Program-made: the position numbers and the translations under genes | The notes under the pieces: model-generated | The model's database searches: none | What the model was told of the DNA's origin: nothing | The model's input: the letters and a program-made list of their open reading frames with translations, nothing else | Shown: piece by piece, positions 1-5,748 of the stretch | Layout: every line of letters starts with the position of its first letter | Position numbering within the stretch: position 1 is the first letter of the stretch | Source of the DNA: Sva-07 sp031398325 | GTDB lineage: Bacteria > Actinomycetota > Acidimicrobiia > Acidimicrobiales > Ilumatobacteraceae | Reading direction: 5' to 3' | NCBI GenBank assembly: GCA_031398325.1 | Contig: JANNNB010000319.1 | Span: 1 to 14,432 of the forward strand | Length of the DNA stretch: 14,432 nucleotides

Positions 1-2
1 TG

Positions 3-362
3 CTGTGGTTCAACGGTATCCGTCGCCTGCCCACCGCAGCCCCGCCCCTGCTCGGCCTCGCCGCACCACTCACCGGCGTCACACTCGGCTGGCTCGTCCT
101 CGACCAATCCCTGAACGCCGTGCAACTCCTCGGCTTCGCCATCACGATCGGCGCAATGGCACGCGGCGCAACGTTGCGGCCTCCCACAGAACGGGCGATG
201 CCCGCTTCGCTGGCCCCGACCCGAAATGCGGCGTGCATCACGCATGGCCGACGCACACCGCAGTCGCTACGGGTGCCCTCCGCTCCGCACTCGGCGTCCA
301 CCGGGAACGTCCGCCGAACGCCTGCTGGCATCCCGCAACGGGATCAACCGAACGGCAGGTAA
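3..362 (+). CDS. EamA/DMT-family transporter, C-terminal part (5' end outside window)
   Basis: The frame is open from the window edge and ends at TAA 360-362. The first ~58 residues read as the last part of a drug/metabolite transporter: a WFNGIRRLPTAAPALLGLAAPLTGV stretch (shown here only as the pattern W-x-x-G-I-R-R-L-P then small/hydrophobic), a helix containing GWLVLDQSL, and a final helix VQLLGFAITIGAM. This matches the end of the second EamA repeat, in which a charged loop separates the last two inner-membrane helices. The substrate cannot be told. Oddly, about 60 further residues rich in R, P, T and S follow the last helix, where EamA proteins normally stop within a few residues. This tail may be a frameshift or a lost stop codon, not real protein. 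The 3' end overlaps the converging DUF6518-like gene by 19 bp. Family call fairly sure; tail doubtful. Confidence 0.72.
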   Translation: MWFNGIRRLPTAAPPLLGLAAPLTGVTLGWLVLDQSLNAVQLLGFAITIGAMARGATLRPPTERAMPASLAPTRNAACITHGRRTPQSLRVPSAPHSASTGNVRRTPAGIPQRDQPNGR

Positions 363-1009
363 GCCACGAAGCCCAAGACACTCCATGCTGCAAGGCACAG
401 CATCGTGCGCTCGACCGAAGTGCGGTCCCCTCGCCTCAGCAGCCACCACGTCGTCACCGCAGCAACGACGATCAGGAGGACGATCCAGCCGACATCACCC
501 GACGTCGTGGTCTCGTGCGCTGCCTCGGAGAGGAACACTGCGGGCAGGGTCGCCGACGCCGCAGCGCCGGTCCACGTTCCAGTGCGCGTCGACAACGCAC
601 CTGCAGCCCCGAAACTCACCCCTGCACCGATGCCCAACGCCAGCCACACGATGGCCACCGTTGACCACAAGTTGGACGCATTGGCATCACGCACGAGGAC
701 ATCGGCGACGTAGTACGTCTCGACGCCGACCACCATGACGACGACGGCTCCGACGACCGCCGGCACGAGGTCGGTGGCCCATCGACCGAACATGAAGGCC
801 GCTGCCGCCCAGACGGCCGGCGAGTTGAACAGGTTGGCATAGGGGTACGGGCTGTGCACTTGGCCAGCGAGATCGAGCGGACCGAGCAGCGCTCCAGCGA
901 GCGTTGCGGTGATGAGGACCGTTCCCCACCGTCGCCCGCGCTGGTCTGGGTGGCCCGCACGGTGCGCATCGCCGATTTCTCGCACCGGCGCCGTGTTCAC
1001 GCAGATCAT
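344..1009 (-). CDS. DUF6518-like multi-pass membrane protein
   Basis: A protein of 221 aa from the ATG at 1009-1007 to TGA at 346-344. It shows about seven hydrophobic segments, including a first helix after a basic RRWG stretch, a segment NSPAVWAAAAFMFGRW, a long helix near DLVPAVVGAVVV, and a final pair around GWIVLLIVVAAV and CLAAWSVLGFVAYL. The order 'N-S-x-A-V-W' helix, glycine-rich helix and a following 'VF-x-x-E' helix resembles the actinobacterial DUF6518 family, whose function is unknown. The open frame extends to an ATG at 1132, but the extra 41 residues are basic, lack helices and look non-coding, so the inner ATG is preferred; no strong SD is seen at either. It ends inside the tail of the converging EamA gene. 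The coding call is good; the exact start is uncertain. Confidence 0.7.
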   Translation of the reverse strand: MICVNTAPVREIGDAHRAGHPDQRGRRWGTVLITATLAGALLGPLDLAGQVHSPYPYANLFNSPAVWAAAAFMFGRWATDLVPAVVGAVVVMVVGVETYYVADVLVRDANASNLWSTVAIVWLALGIGAGVSFGAAGALSTRTGTWTGAAASATLPAVFLSEAAHETTTSGDVGWIVLLIVVAAVTTWWLLRRGDRTSVERTMLCLAAWSVLGFVAYLPFG

Positions 1010-1188
1010 GATGCCATCGCCCAACGAGTCAGAGACGTCGCCCAGGCGACGACACCCGCGAGCGCCCCGCCCTGCGGCCCGATACGGCGGCGCGGTCTTC
1101 ACCGCCAGGATCCCCATACGCGCCCTGACCACAGTGATCAGCGCATCGCAATCGACGGTGTGATGACCCTCCTCGGCCGCTGGCGTCG

Positions 1189-2151
1189 CTACGGGACCAG
1201 CACGACCCGGCCGAATGCCCGTCGACTCTCGAGGTGGGCGTGGGCCGCGGCCGCCTCGGCCAATGGGTAGGTGGAGTCGATCACGACCTCGAGTTCGCCC
1301 GCCGCCACCAAGCCCAGCAGCCGGTCGATGTTGTCGTGGGCGCGACGCCCCACCGCCAGCTCGGCGCCGAGGAAGACCCCCGTGATCGTCTGGTTCTGCT
1401 GCTTGAGCACGCCGACATCGAAGGGCTCGGAGCCGCGACCAGCGTCGCCAACGTAGGAAATGCGGCCCCGGTAGGCGAGCGACGCGACGCTGGCTCCCAG
1501 GGTGGTGCCGACGGACTCGACCACCAGGTCGACACCCCGGCCGTCAGTCAGCCGGCGGACAGCGGTGACGAGGTCGTCGTCGCGGTAGTTGATCCCGTGG
1601 TCGAGACCGTAGGCCTCGAGCCGGCTCAGCCGGTCGTCGCTGGACGCGGTCGCCAAGACCGTGGCGCCGGCCCGCTTCGCCAGCTGGATGGCGGCGAGTC
1701 CGACGCCGCCGGCACCGGCCTGGACGAGCACCGTCTCACCTTCCCGGAGCCGGCCGAACTCGAAGAGGCAATCGTCGGCAGTGCCGAAGGCGATGGGCAC
1801 GCAGGCCGCCAGCATCGGGTCGAGTCCCTCGGGCACCAGCCACGTCGCCCCGGTGGAGACCGCCGCCAGTTCGGCGTGGGATCCGAAGGGCATCGTGGCC
1901 ACAACCCGCTGGCCGACTTCGCGATCGGTGACGGCAGCACCGACGGCCTCGATCGTGCCACCGCACTGATAGCCCACGATGTGGGGGCGGGCGTGCATCT
2001 CGCCTCCGAGGCGGTTGAGCGTGTCACCGCCCTCGATGCTGATCGCCTCGACCCGGATCAGCACGCCTCGGGGTGTGAGCACCGGGTCGGGAACCTCGGC
2101 CAGGTGAAGAACTTCGGGCGGTCCGGTCTCGTCGTACACGGCGGCGCGCAT
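1189..2151 (-). CDS. Zinc-independent NADPH:quinone oxidoreductase (MDR superfamily)
   Basis: The 320-aa protein belongs to the medium-chain dehydrogenase/reductase superfamily, quinone oxidoreductase branch, which transfers hydride from NAD(P)H to quinones or other alpha,beta-unsaturated carbonyls in the cytoplasm. The N-terminal GroES-like domain starts MRAAVYDETGPPEVL. A Rossmann domain follows with the dinucleotide-binding motif AGAGGVG at about residues 145-151, then TASSDDR after strand 2 and a C-terminal FGRVVLVP ending typical of the family. The catalytic-zinc Cys/His/Cys set and the four-Cys structural zinc loop are absent, which separates it from alcohol dehydrogenases. Length is as usual for the family (320-330 aa). 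The frame is open further upstream to 2520, but that part is Arg/Ser-rich non-coding sequence; the ATG at 2151 gives the canonical MRA(A/V) start. No clear SD is seen, so translation may be leaderless. The physiological substrate is unknown. Confidence 0.93.
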   Translation of the reverse strand: MRAAVYDETGPPEVLHLAEVPDPVLTPRGVLIRVEAISIEGGDTLNRLGGEMHARPHIVGYQCGGTIEAVGAAVTDREVGQRVVATMPFGSHAELAAVSTGATWLVPEGLDPMLAACVPIAFGTADDCLFEFGRLREGETVLVQAGAGGVGLAAIQLAKRAGATVLATASSDDRLSRLEAYGLDHGINYRDDDLVTAVRRLTDGRGVDLVVESVGTTLGASVASLAYRGRISYVGDAGRGSEPFDVGVLKQQNQTITGVFLGAELAVGRRAHDNIDRLLGLVAAGELEVVIDSTYPLAEAAAAHAHLESRRAFGRVVLVP

Positions 2152-2182
2152 CACGACGACCGTACTGCGTCTGCGTGGCTGA

Positions 2183-2197
2183 CGATTCTGCGAATCG
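2183..2197. promoter_or_regulatory. Short perfect palindrome upstream of the quinone oxidoreductase
   Basis: CGATTC-TGC-GAATCG is an exact inverted repeat with 6-bp arms and a 3-bp centre, 31 bp upstream of the oxidoreductase start. Its size and place fit an operator for a dimeric regulator controlling the gene, but no regulator gene lies nearby and a short palindrome can arise by chance in GC-rich DNA. Confidence 0.2.
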
Positions 2198-2239
2198 CTC
2201 CGCCGTCGAGCACGACGCCGCACGCGCCGGATCTGTGGA

Positions 2240-2656
2240 TCATTGTCGGTAGTTCTCGATGGCCGACTCGCTGCGCATGACCGCATCGTCGGGGTTCTGT
2301 CCGGCACGCCGTCGAGCCGGTGGATCTGATGGGGCCGGGTTGGAAATGACGTCGACCGTCTCGTAGCCCGCTTCGAGCAGCTGCTCGATCCGACGAGCGA
2401 CCGCTGCAAACTCTCCGGGCTCGAGATTGGGTCGCACGACGACGTGTACCTGATCGGTTCCGATGCGGACGATGCTCGCCGGCACGCCGGCACCAATGGA
2501 CGGATGCGGGGCGACGGCACCCGGCGATGCGGACGTGTGAGGGAGCGTGTCGACGTCGGCGGAGCGGGCGCTTCTCGAGAGCATCTCGGAGCGGAGTGCG
2601 GGTCGGCGCCCTACCGGTCTCGGTTCGGCCTTCTCGGTCGGTGCATGTGATGTCAT
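2240..2656 (-). CDS. Hypothetical 138-aa protein starting inside direct repeat A
   Basis: I do not recognise this protein. It opens with ATG at 2656-2654, inside the 70-bp direct repeat, and ends 88 bp before the quinone oxidoreductase start. The first ~60 residues are polar and rich in R, P, S and A and look disordered. Residues ~62-105 are more protein-like: strand, strand, helix (VRIGTDQVHVVV, then EFAAVARRIEQLLEAGYETVDVI), a pattern that faintly resembles a small alpha/beta fold such as STAS, although the resemblance is too weak for a call. The last ~30 residues are again basic and polar. There is no transmembrane segment or signal peptide, and no clear SD precedes the ATG. An inner start (for example ATG at residue 25) is possible. 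Whether it is translated at all is open. Confidence 0.4.
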   Translation of the reverse strand: MTSHAPTEKAEPRPVGRRPALRSEMLSRSARSADVDTLPHTSASPGAVAPHPSIGAGVPASIVRIGTDQVHVVVRPNLEPGEFAAVARRIEQLLEAGYETVDVISNPAPSDPPARRRAGQNPDDAVMRSESAIENYRQ

Positions 2657-2720
2657 TACACCGAGTTTGAGGACCGCACTTCAAGCCAACATGAAACTCG
2701 ACTCGGAACTCGCTGAAAGT
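2651..2720 (-). repeat. Direct repeat copy A (70 bp)
   Basis: This 70-bp segment matches 5260-5329 in the same orientation at 60 of 70 positions without gaps; 8 of the 10 differences are transitions. Read on the minus strand it starts ACTTTCAGCGAGTT and ends TGTAATGACA. It contains three CGAGT units close together and an imperfect inverted repeat TTGAAG-TGCGGT-CCTCAA. The match may extend weakly on both sides: CCCACCG upstream after a 2-base gap, and the ATGACAxCAC part downstream. Immediately upstream lies the broken histidine phosphatase gene; downstream begins the 138-aa ORF. No transposase or terminal inverted repeats are seen. It could be a dispersed intergenic element, a duplicated promoter/operator, or the trace of a recombination event. 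Confidence 0.85.
2655..2684 (-). promoter_or_regulatory. Promoter-like hexamers in repeat A
   Basis: On the minus strand TTGAAG (2684-2679) and TGTAAT (2660-2655) are 18 bp apart, a plausible sigma-70 -35/-10 pair pointing at the 138-aa ORF and quinone oxidoreductase. The same positions in repeat B read TTGAGG and TGCAAT with the same spacing. The -10 hexamer overlaps the ATG at 2656, so if this promoter is real that ATG is not transcribed and the ORF must start further in. Sequence-only evidence. Confidence 0.25.
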
Positions 2721-2749
2721 CATCGGTGGGATGGTTCGATCCGGGTTGT

Positions 2750-2882
2750 GCCGGGCCTGCGCACGGCCGTGTTCGGTCAACGAGACGTCGGAGCGTCCCG
2801 TGTGCTTGCGTTCCCGGCTCCACTCGGTGTCGCCGTGACGGGCGAGGACGAGTTCGGGCCTCGACGTCGGAGTGGTCGGCAT
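2750..2882 (-). pseudogene. Truncated histidine phosphatase (phosphoglycerate mutase superfamily), 5' fragment
   Basis: From the ATG at 2882-2880 the frame reads a clean histidine-phosphatase N-terminus: ELVLARHGDTEW, with the catalytic RHG at about residues 15-17, followed by HTGRSDVSLTEHGRAQA, the expected phosphate-pocket and helix region of this superfamily. A good SD (GAGGAG, 4 bases from the ATG) precedes it, so the gene start is intact, 55 bp downstream of the RidA-like gene and probably in its transcript. Homology stops after about 45 residues, while the family needs 180-220, and lacks the later catalytic His and acid residues. About 30 bp further on, direct repeat A begins. The frame stays open as far as 2151, but that extension is Arg-rich and looks non-coding. 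It can hardly be an active phosphatase. Confidence 0.75.
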
Positions 2883-2937
2883 GGTGCTCCTCGGTGGGTG
2901 GATGACCGGATGTTCACCGGGTGCCGGGCGGCTTCGT

Positions 2938-3348
2938 TCAGTCGAACACGGCGGTTGCCTCGATCTCGACGAGGATCTCGGGGACGAAGAGGATGTCGAC
3001 TCCGATGAACGAGATCGGCACCGGGACCCAGAGCATCTCTCGGCGGATGTCGTCGATTGCGGCCTCGAACTCTTCGAGCTTGTCGGGCGTCCAGCGAGCG
3101 GCGTAGATGGTGAGGCGCACGAGATCATGCAGGTCACCGCCGACGGACTCGAGCGCGGTGTTGACGTTTCGGAATGCTTGGACGAATTGCTCACGGAAGT
3201 TCGGCGAGACGAGTTCACCATCGGCGTTCCAGCCGACTTGACCGGCGATCGTGACGCTTCGGGTCCCGGTGGCAACGGCGACGTGGTGGTAGAGACCGGA
3301 TGGGATCGGGGTCGGCATGGTCTCGGGGCTGGTCAGGGTGACAGGCAT
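2938..3348 (-). CDS. RidA-family protein lacking the catalytic arginine
   Basis: A 136-aa protein of the Rid (YjgF/YER057c/UK114) family, cytoplasmic trimers that in RidA proper deaminate reactive enamine/imine intermediates. Family features seen: a strand around SVTIAGQVGW (31-40), the FRNVNTALESVGGDLHDLVRLTIY segment (pattern F-x-N-x-x-x-A-L, residues 59-82), and the final VEIEATAVF. At the place where RidA has its substrate-carboxylate-binding arginine (E. coli Arg105), the segment PISFIGVDIL has isoleucine at about residue 112, so imine deaminase activity is unlikely; it belongs with the arginine-less Rid subfamilies of poorly known role. The start at 3348 is set by AAGGAG 7 bases upstream; the frame is open to 3432 but that part lies inside the permease gene. 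It follows the permease by 23 bp, hence probably last complete gene of the exporter operon. Confidence 0.92.
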   Translation of the reverse strand: MPVTLTSPETMPTPIPSGLYHHVAVATGTRSVTIAGQVGWNADGELVSPNFREQFVQAFRNVNTALESVGGDLHDLVRLTIYAARWTPDKLEEFEAAIDDIRREMLWVPVPISFIGVDILFVPEILVEIEATAVFD

Positions 3349-3371
3349 GGTGTGGCTCCTTGTTGGTTGCA

Positions 3372-4211
3372 TTACTCGCGCTCGTCCCAGCGGAAGCCCT
3401 TGTAGGCGACTGCAGCGGCGATGAGGGTCCATGCCGCCAAGGTGACGAGTGGACGACCCATCTCGGCGAACGTGCCGGCGAAGTCGGTGGCTGCGACGCT
3501 GTCAGCGACACCCACGACCTTGCCTTCGGCTCCGAGGTGCACGAGGTCGGAGATCGCGGCGTACGGGGTGAGGTCGACCACATCGGCCACCGCTTCGGGC
3601 ATCGGTTCGCGTGAAGTGGAGAGACCGATGATCGCGACCGCCATGACCGGCAGCGCGGTGATCTGCGCGGCCTCGGCGTTCTTCGTCACTGCACTGGTGG
3701 CGAGGGCGAGCAGCGCGAACAGCGGTGCGCCCGCAGCGAGGGCGATGAGAAAGGCGAGGGGGTTCACCGGCGCTGGCGCCCCGGTGGCGTAGACGACGGC
3801 ACCGACGACGATCGCCGACACGACGATGAGGCCGAGGCCTGGCACGGCGGGAGCCATCAGGATCTGGCGGTCCGTGGCCTCGCCGGTGCGGAGTCGCTTG
3901 AGGACGCCCTCGCCGCGGCGGGTGGTGACCATCGACAGCATCGGGTAGAAGAGCACGAAGACCAAGGCGTACATCGCGTAGCTGTCGAGTGCGGCGGCGA
4001 CGCTGCTGGCGGTCGCGCCGTCCTCGCTGGCGCGAGCGATGAAATAGAAGACCAGCGGGACCATGATCGGAAACGCGACGCCCATGAACATGAGCGTCTT
4101 GTTGCGGCGGAACTGCAGGTACTCGGCCCGCGCCAGCGCTGCGAGGGGATGGCGGCGGAACGTGTGACCGGAGGTGACCCCGTTCGTCGCGGCGTTGGTG
4201 GCGGTGCTCAT
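3372..4211 (-). CDS. ABC-2 type exporter permease (DrrB-like)
   Basis: A 279-aa inner-membrane protein with about six hydrophobic segments at roughly residues 40-59, 75-95, 121-142, 151-172, 183-199 and 255-271. After the second helix comes RRGEGVLKRLRTGE, the basic coupling segment typical of ABC-2 permeases (E-G-x-x-K-R-L-R-x), which contacts the ATPase. The N-terminus up to ~35 is cytoplasmic and polar, and the protein ends in the basic/acidic tail KGFRWDERE. Its ATG overlaps the ATPase stop codon by 4 bases (ATGA), giving translational coupling. Together with the ATPase it should form a homodimeric exporter with one TM domain per chain; members export drugs, lipids or polyketides, and the substrate is not shown by sequence. 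Confidence 0.93.
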   Translation of the reverse strand: MSTATNAATNGVTSGHTFRRHPLAALARAEYLQFRRNKTLMFMGVAFPIMVPLVFYFIARASEDGATASSVAAALDSYAMYALVFVLFYPMLSMVTTRRGEGVLKRLRTGEATDRQILMAPAVPGLGLIVVSAIVVGAVVYATGAPAPVNPLAFLIALAAGAPLFALLALATSAVTKNAEAAQITALPVMAVAIIGLSTSREPMPEAVADVVDLTPYAAISDLVHLGAEGKVVGVADSVAATDFAGTFAEMGRPLVTLAAWTLIAAAVAYKGFRWDERE

Positions 4212-5149
4212 GAGGTGGCTCCGATCAGTTCATTGCGGGATGAAGGGGCGGCATCGGTCTCACCGGCGAGGTCCAGGAAGACGGATTCGAGGGTGGCGGC
4301 GCGGGCGTCGAGGCCCTCGAGATGGATCTGCCGATGGCGTGCCCAGCTGAGGAGTTCGAACAGGTCGTGTTCGAGATCTGGTGTGGTGATGACGACTCGA
4401 GCCCCGGCATCGATCCTCGCGCCCGGGATCGGCGGCATTGGTTGGCCGGGGTCGTCGAAGCTGATCGTCGCCGGCCGGTCGTGGACAAGATCGCGCAGCG
4501 TGCCGGTTCGACCGATCGTGCCTTGGTGCATGATCGCGATGCGATCCGCCAAGGCTTCGGCCTCCTCGAGGTAATGGGTCGTGAGCACCATCGTCACGCC
4601 GGAGTCGTTGAGGTCGGTCAGCAGCTTCCATGTGTGGCGTCGGCTCTCGGGGTCGAGACCGGTCGTCGGCTCGTCGAGGAACAAGAGCCGGGGCTGGCCG
4701 AGCAGGGCGCTGGCGAGGTCGACTCGACGCTGTTCGCCGCCCGACAACGAGCGGACGCGAACGTCGGCTCGGACCGAGAGTTCGACCTGTTCGAGAACGT
4801 GGTCGACTGTGGTCGGGTTGCTCGTGGTGCCGCGCCACATCGTGAGGGTCTCGCGAACGGTCAGCTCGGCCGGGAGTCCGCCGGACTGGAGCATGATCCC
4901 CAGCTGCGGACGCACCTGCTTGCGGTTCCGGTGCGGATCGAGGCCGAAGATCTCGACCGTGCCGTCGTCGGGACGGGCGAGCCCCTCGAGCAGGTCCAAT
5001 GTCGTGGTCTTGCCGGCACCGTTCGTGCCCAACAGCGCGAACACCTCGCCATCACCGACGTCGAGGTCGACGCCACGAACCGCGTGGTATGCGTTGCGGC
5101 CGCGCCCGTACGTCCGGTGCAGCCCCCGAGCCCGGACAGCTGCGCTCAT
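4208..5149 (-). CDS. ABC exporter ATP-binding protein (DrrA-like)
   Basis: The 313-aa ATPase drives the neighbouring ABC-2 permease. Motifs in order: Walker A GTNGAGKTT (about 41-49), Q-loop Gln near 88, signature LSGGEQRR (135-142), Walker B LLFLDE (155-160), D-loop GLD, and switch His in TTHYLEEAE (~192). A C-terminal extension of ~80 residues after the nucleotide-binding domain is typical of DrrA/CcmA-type exporter subunits (DUF4162-like region). The start at 5149 is the first ATG in frame, with MSAAVRARGLHRTYG as a normal N-terminus. There is no SD in front of it; instead the start overlaps the stop of a possible 39-aa ORF as ATGA, so coupling to that ORF or leaderless translation are options. 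First full gene of an operon with the permease and the RidA-like gene. Confidence 0.95.
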   Translation of the reverse strand: MSAAVRARGLHRTYGRGRNAYHAVRGVDLDVGDGEVFALLGTNGAGKTTTLDLLEGLARPDDGTVEIFGLDPHRNRKQVRPQLGIMLQSGGLPAELTVRETLTMWRGTTSNPTTVDHVLEQVELSVRADVRVRSLSGGEQRRVDLASALLGQPRLLFLDEPTTGLDPESRRHTWKLLTDLNDSGVTMVLTTHYLEEAEALADRIAIMHQGTIGRTGTLRDLVHDRPATISFDDPGQPMPPIPGARIDAGARVVITTPDLEHDLFELLSWARHRQIHLEGLDARAATLESVFLDLAGETDAAPSSRNELIGATS

Positions 5150-5265
5150 GAGCGCCGCCAGTCGGTTGCCGTCACATCACGCACAAGGCGGTGCGATGAG
5201 ATGCGGGCGGATTGGCGGCGTGCCGGTATCGATTCGGAATGCTTGGCGGGCGCACGTGCTGTCAT
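5146..5265 (-). CDS. Possible 39-aa leader ORF coupled to the ABC ATPase gene
   Basis: ATG at 5265-5263 lies at the downstream end of direct repeat B, and the frame ends in TGA overlapping the ATPase ATG as ATGA. The peptide begins MTARAPAKHSESIPARRQ and is basic, polar and without helices. Its start matches in position and partly in sequence the start of the 138-aa ORF at repeat A (MTSHAPTEKAEPRPVGRR; shared MT..AP....E..P..RR). The ATPase has no SD of its own, which makes translational coupling plausible. It may equally be a chance ORF: short and of unremarkable composition. Confidence 0.25.
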   Translation of the reverse strand: MTARAPAKHSESIPARRQSARISSHRLVRDVTATDWRRS

Positions 5266-5329
5266 TGCATCGAGTCTGAAGACCGCACCTCAAGGCAAGG
5301 TGGAACTCGACTCGAAACTCGCTGAAAGT
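5260..5329 (-). repeat. Direct repeat copy B (70 bp)
   Basis: Second copy of the 70-bp element at 2651-2720, same orientation, 60 of 70 bases identical. Minus-strand features are kept: ACTTTCAGCGAGTT at one end, three CGAGT units, TTGAGG-TGCGGT-CTTCAG as a weak inverted repeat, and promoter-like TTGAGG (5293-5288) and TGCAAT (5269-5264) with an 18-bp spacer. It lies 110 bp upstream of the exporter ATPase and directly after the PAP2-type gene fragment, whose frame runs into it. The two copies bound about 2.5 kb holding the ABC exporter operon and the histidine phosphatase fragment. Confidence 0.85.
5264..5293 (-). promoter_or_regulatory. Promoter-like hexamers in repeat B, upstream of the exporter operon
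   Basis: TTGAGG and TGCAAT separated by 18 bp point at the ABC exporter operon. Spacing is the same as in repeat A, and the interval contains the half-conserved inverted repeat TTGAGG...CTTCAG, which could be an operator. As in repeat A the -10 overlaps an ATG, so the 39-aa ORF and this promoter are competing explanations. Confidence 0.25.
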
Positions 5330-5348
5330 ACGGTGGGCGGAGCGCTTT

Positions 5349-5549
5349 CAGTTCTGGGTCGTCGTGATTGTTCCGGCGGTCTGCGGTGTCGACGGTGTCG
5401 ACGAAGCCGTTGAGAAATCGTGGTGGTGCGATGGGGAAGGCCAGGAAGATGGCGAGGCCTGCTGCGTCGGAGAGGAAGATCGCGCTTCGGTAGTGGCGGT
5501 ACAGCTCGCGACGTCGGGCGTTGTGGTCGATGTGCCAGATAGCTCTCGG
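5349..5549 (-). pseudogene. Fragment of a PAP2-superfamily (Aur1-like) phosphatase gene
   Basis: In the minus frame whose codons begin at 5549, the translation reads RAIWHIDHNARRRELYRHY, then RSAIFLSDAAGLAIFLAFPI, then APPRFLNGFVDTVDT. The order 'R-x-x-x-x-x-x-x-x-G-x-x-x-F-x-x-F-P-x-A-P-P-R-F-L-x-x-G-F-x-D-T-V' is the middle of bacterial PAP2_3/Aur1-like membrane phosphatases. Everything after it, including the catalytic PSGH and SRxxxxxHxxxD motifs, is missing: the frame passes into direct repeat B within about 25 bp and stops inside it. The frame is closed upstream by TGA at 5663-5661 with no ATG, and residues before RAIW do not look like the family, so the 5' end is lost too. The stretch 5664-5748 up to the kinase gene shows no gene. 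Remnant call moderately sure; I have no alignment. Confidence 0.55.
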
Positions 5550-5748
5550 AAGCCGCTCAGAAGGGCGAGCAGGTCGAAGTTGTTTGCTGCCGTTGATTGT
5601 GATGGTGATTGCAGATCGAGCGGCTTCATCTCGGACTGAGCGAAGAAGTGCTCGGACTCGTCACTGGGTCGTGATCGGATGGCGGTGTCGGGTGCGACAG
5701 GTGGAGGTGTCAGGCAAGCGACGGTAAGACAGTGAACTTGACGGCCTC

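Noticed and set aside
1234..2280. Long plus-strand open frame (348 codons) opposite the quinone oxidoreductase
   Set aside because: It mirrors a clearly recognisable MDR enzyme; its translation is Gly/Asp/Arg-rich without domain pattern, as expected for the antisense of GC-rich genes.
2151..3275. Minus-strand open frame of 374 codons running across repeat A
   Set aside because: Only codons 2882 to ~2750 resemble a real family (histidine phosphatase). The part before 2882 overlaps the RidA-like gene in another frame, and the part after the repeat is Arg-rich shadow sequence.
4322..5413. Plus-strand open frame (363 codons) opposite the exporter ATPase
   Set aside because: Opposite strand of a gene with all ABC motifs; no independent evidence of coding.
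5348..5629. 93-codon minus-strand ORF MKPLDLQSPSQS...
   Set aside because: Ser/Thr/Pro-rich low-information translation; the neighbouring frame of the same stretch reads as the PAP2-type fragment, so this is a shadow.
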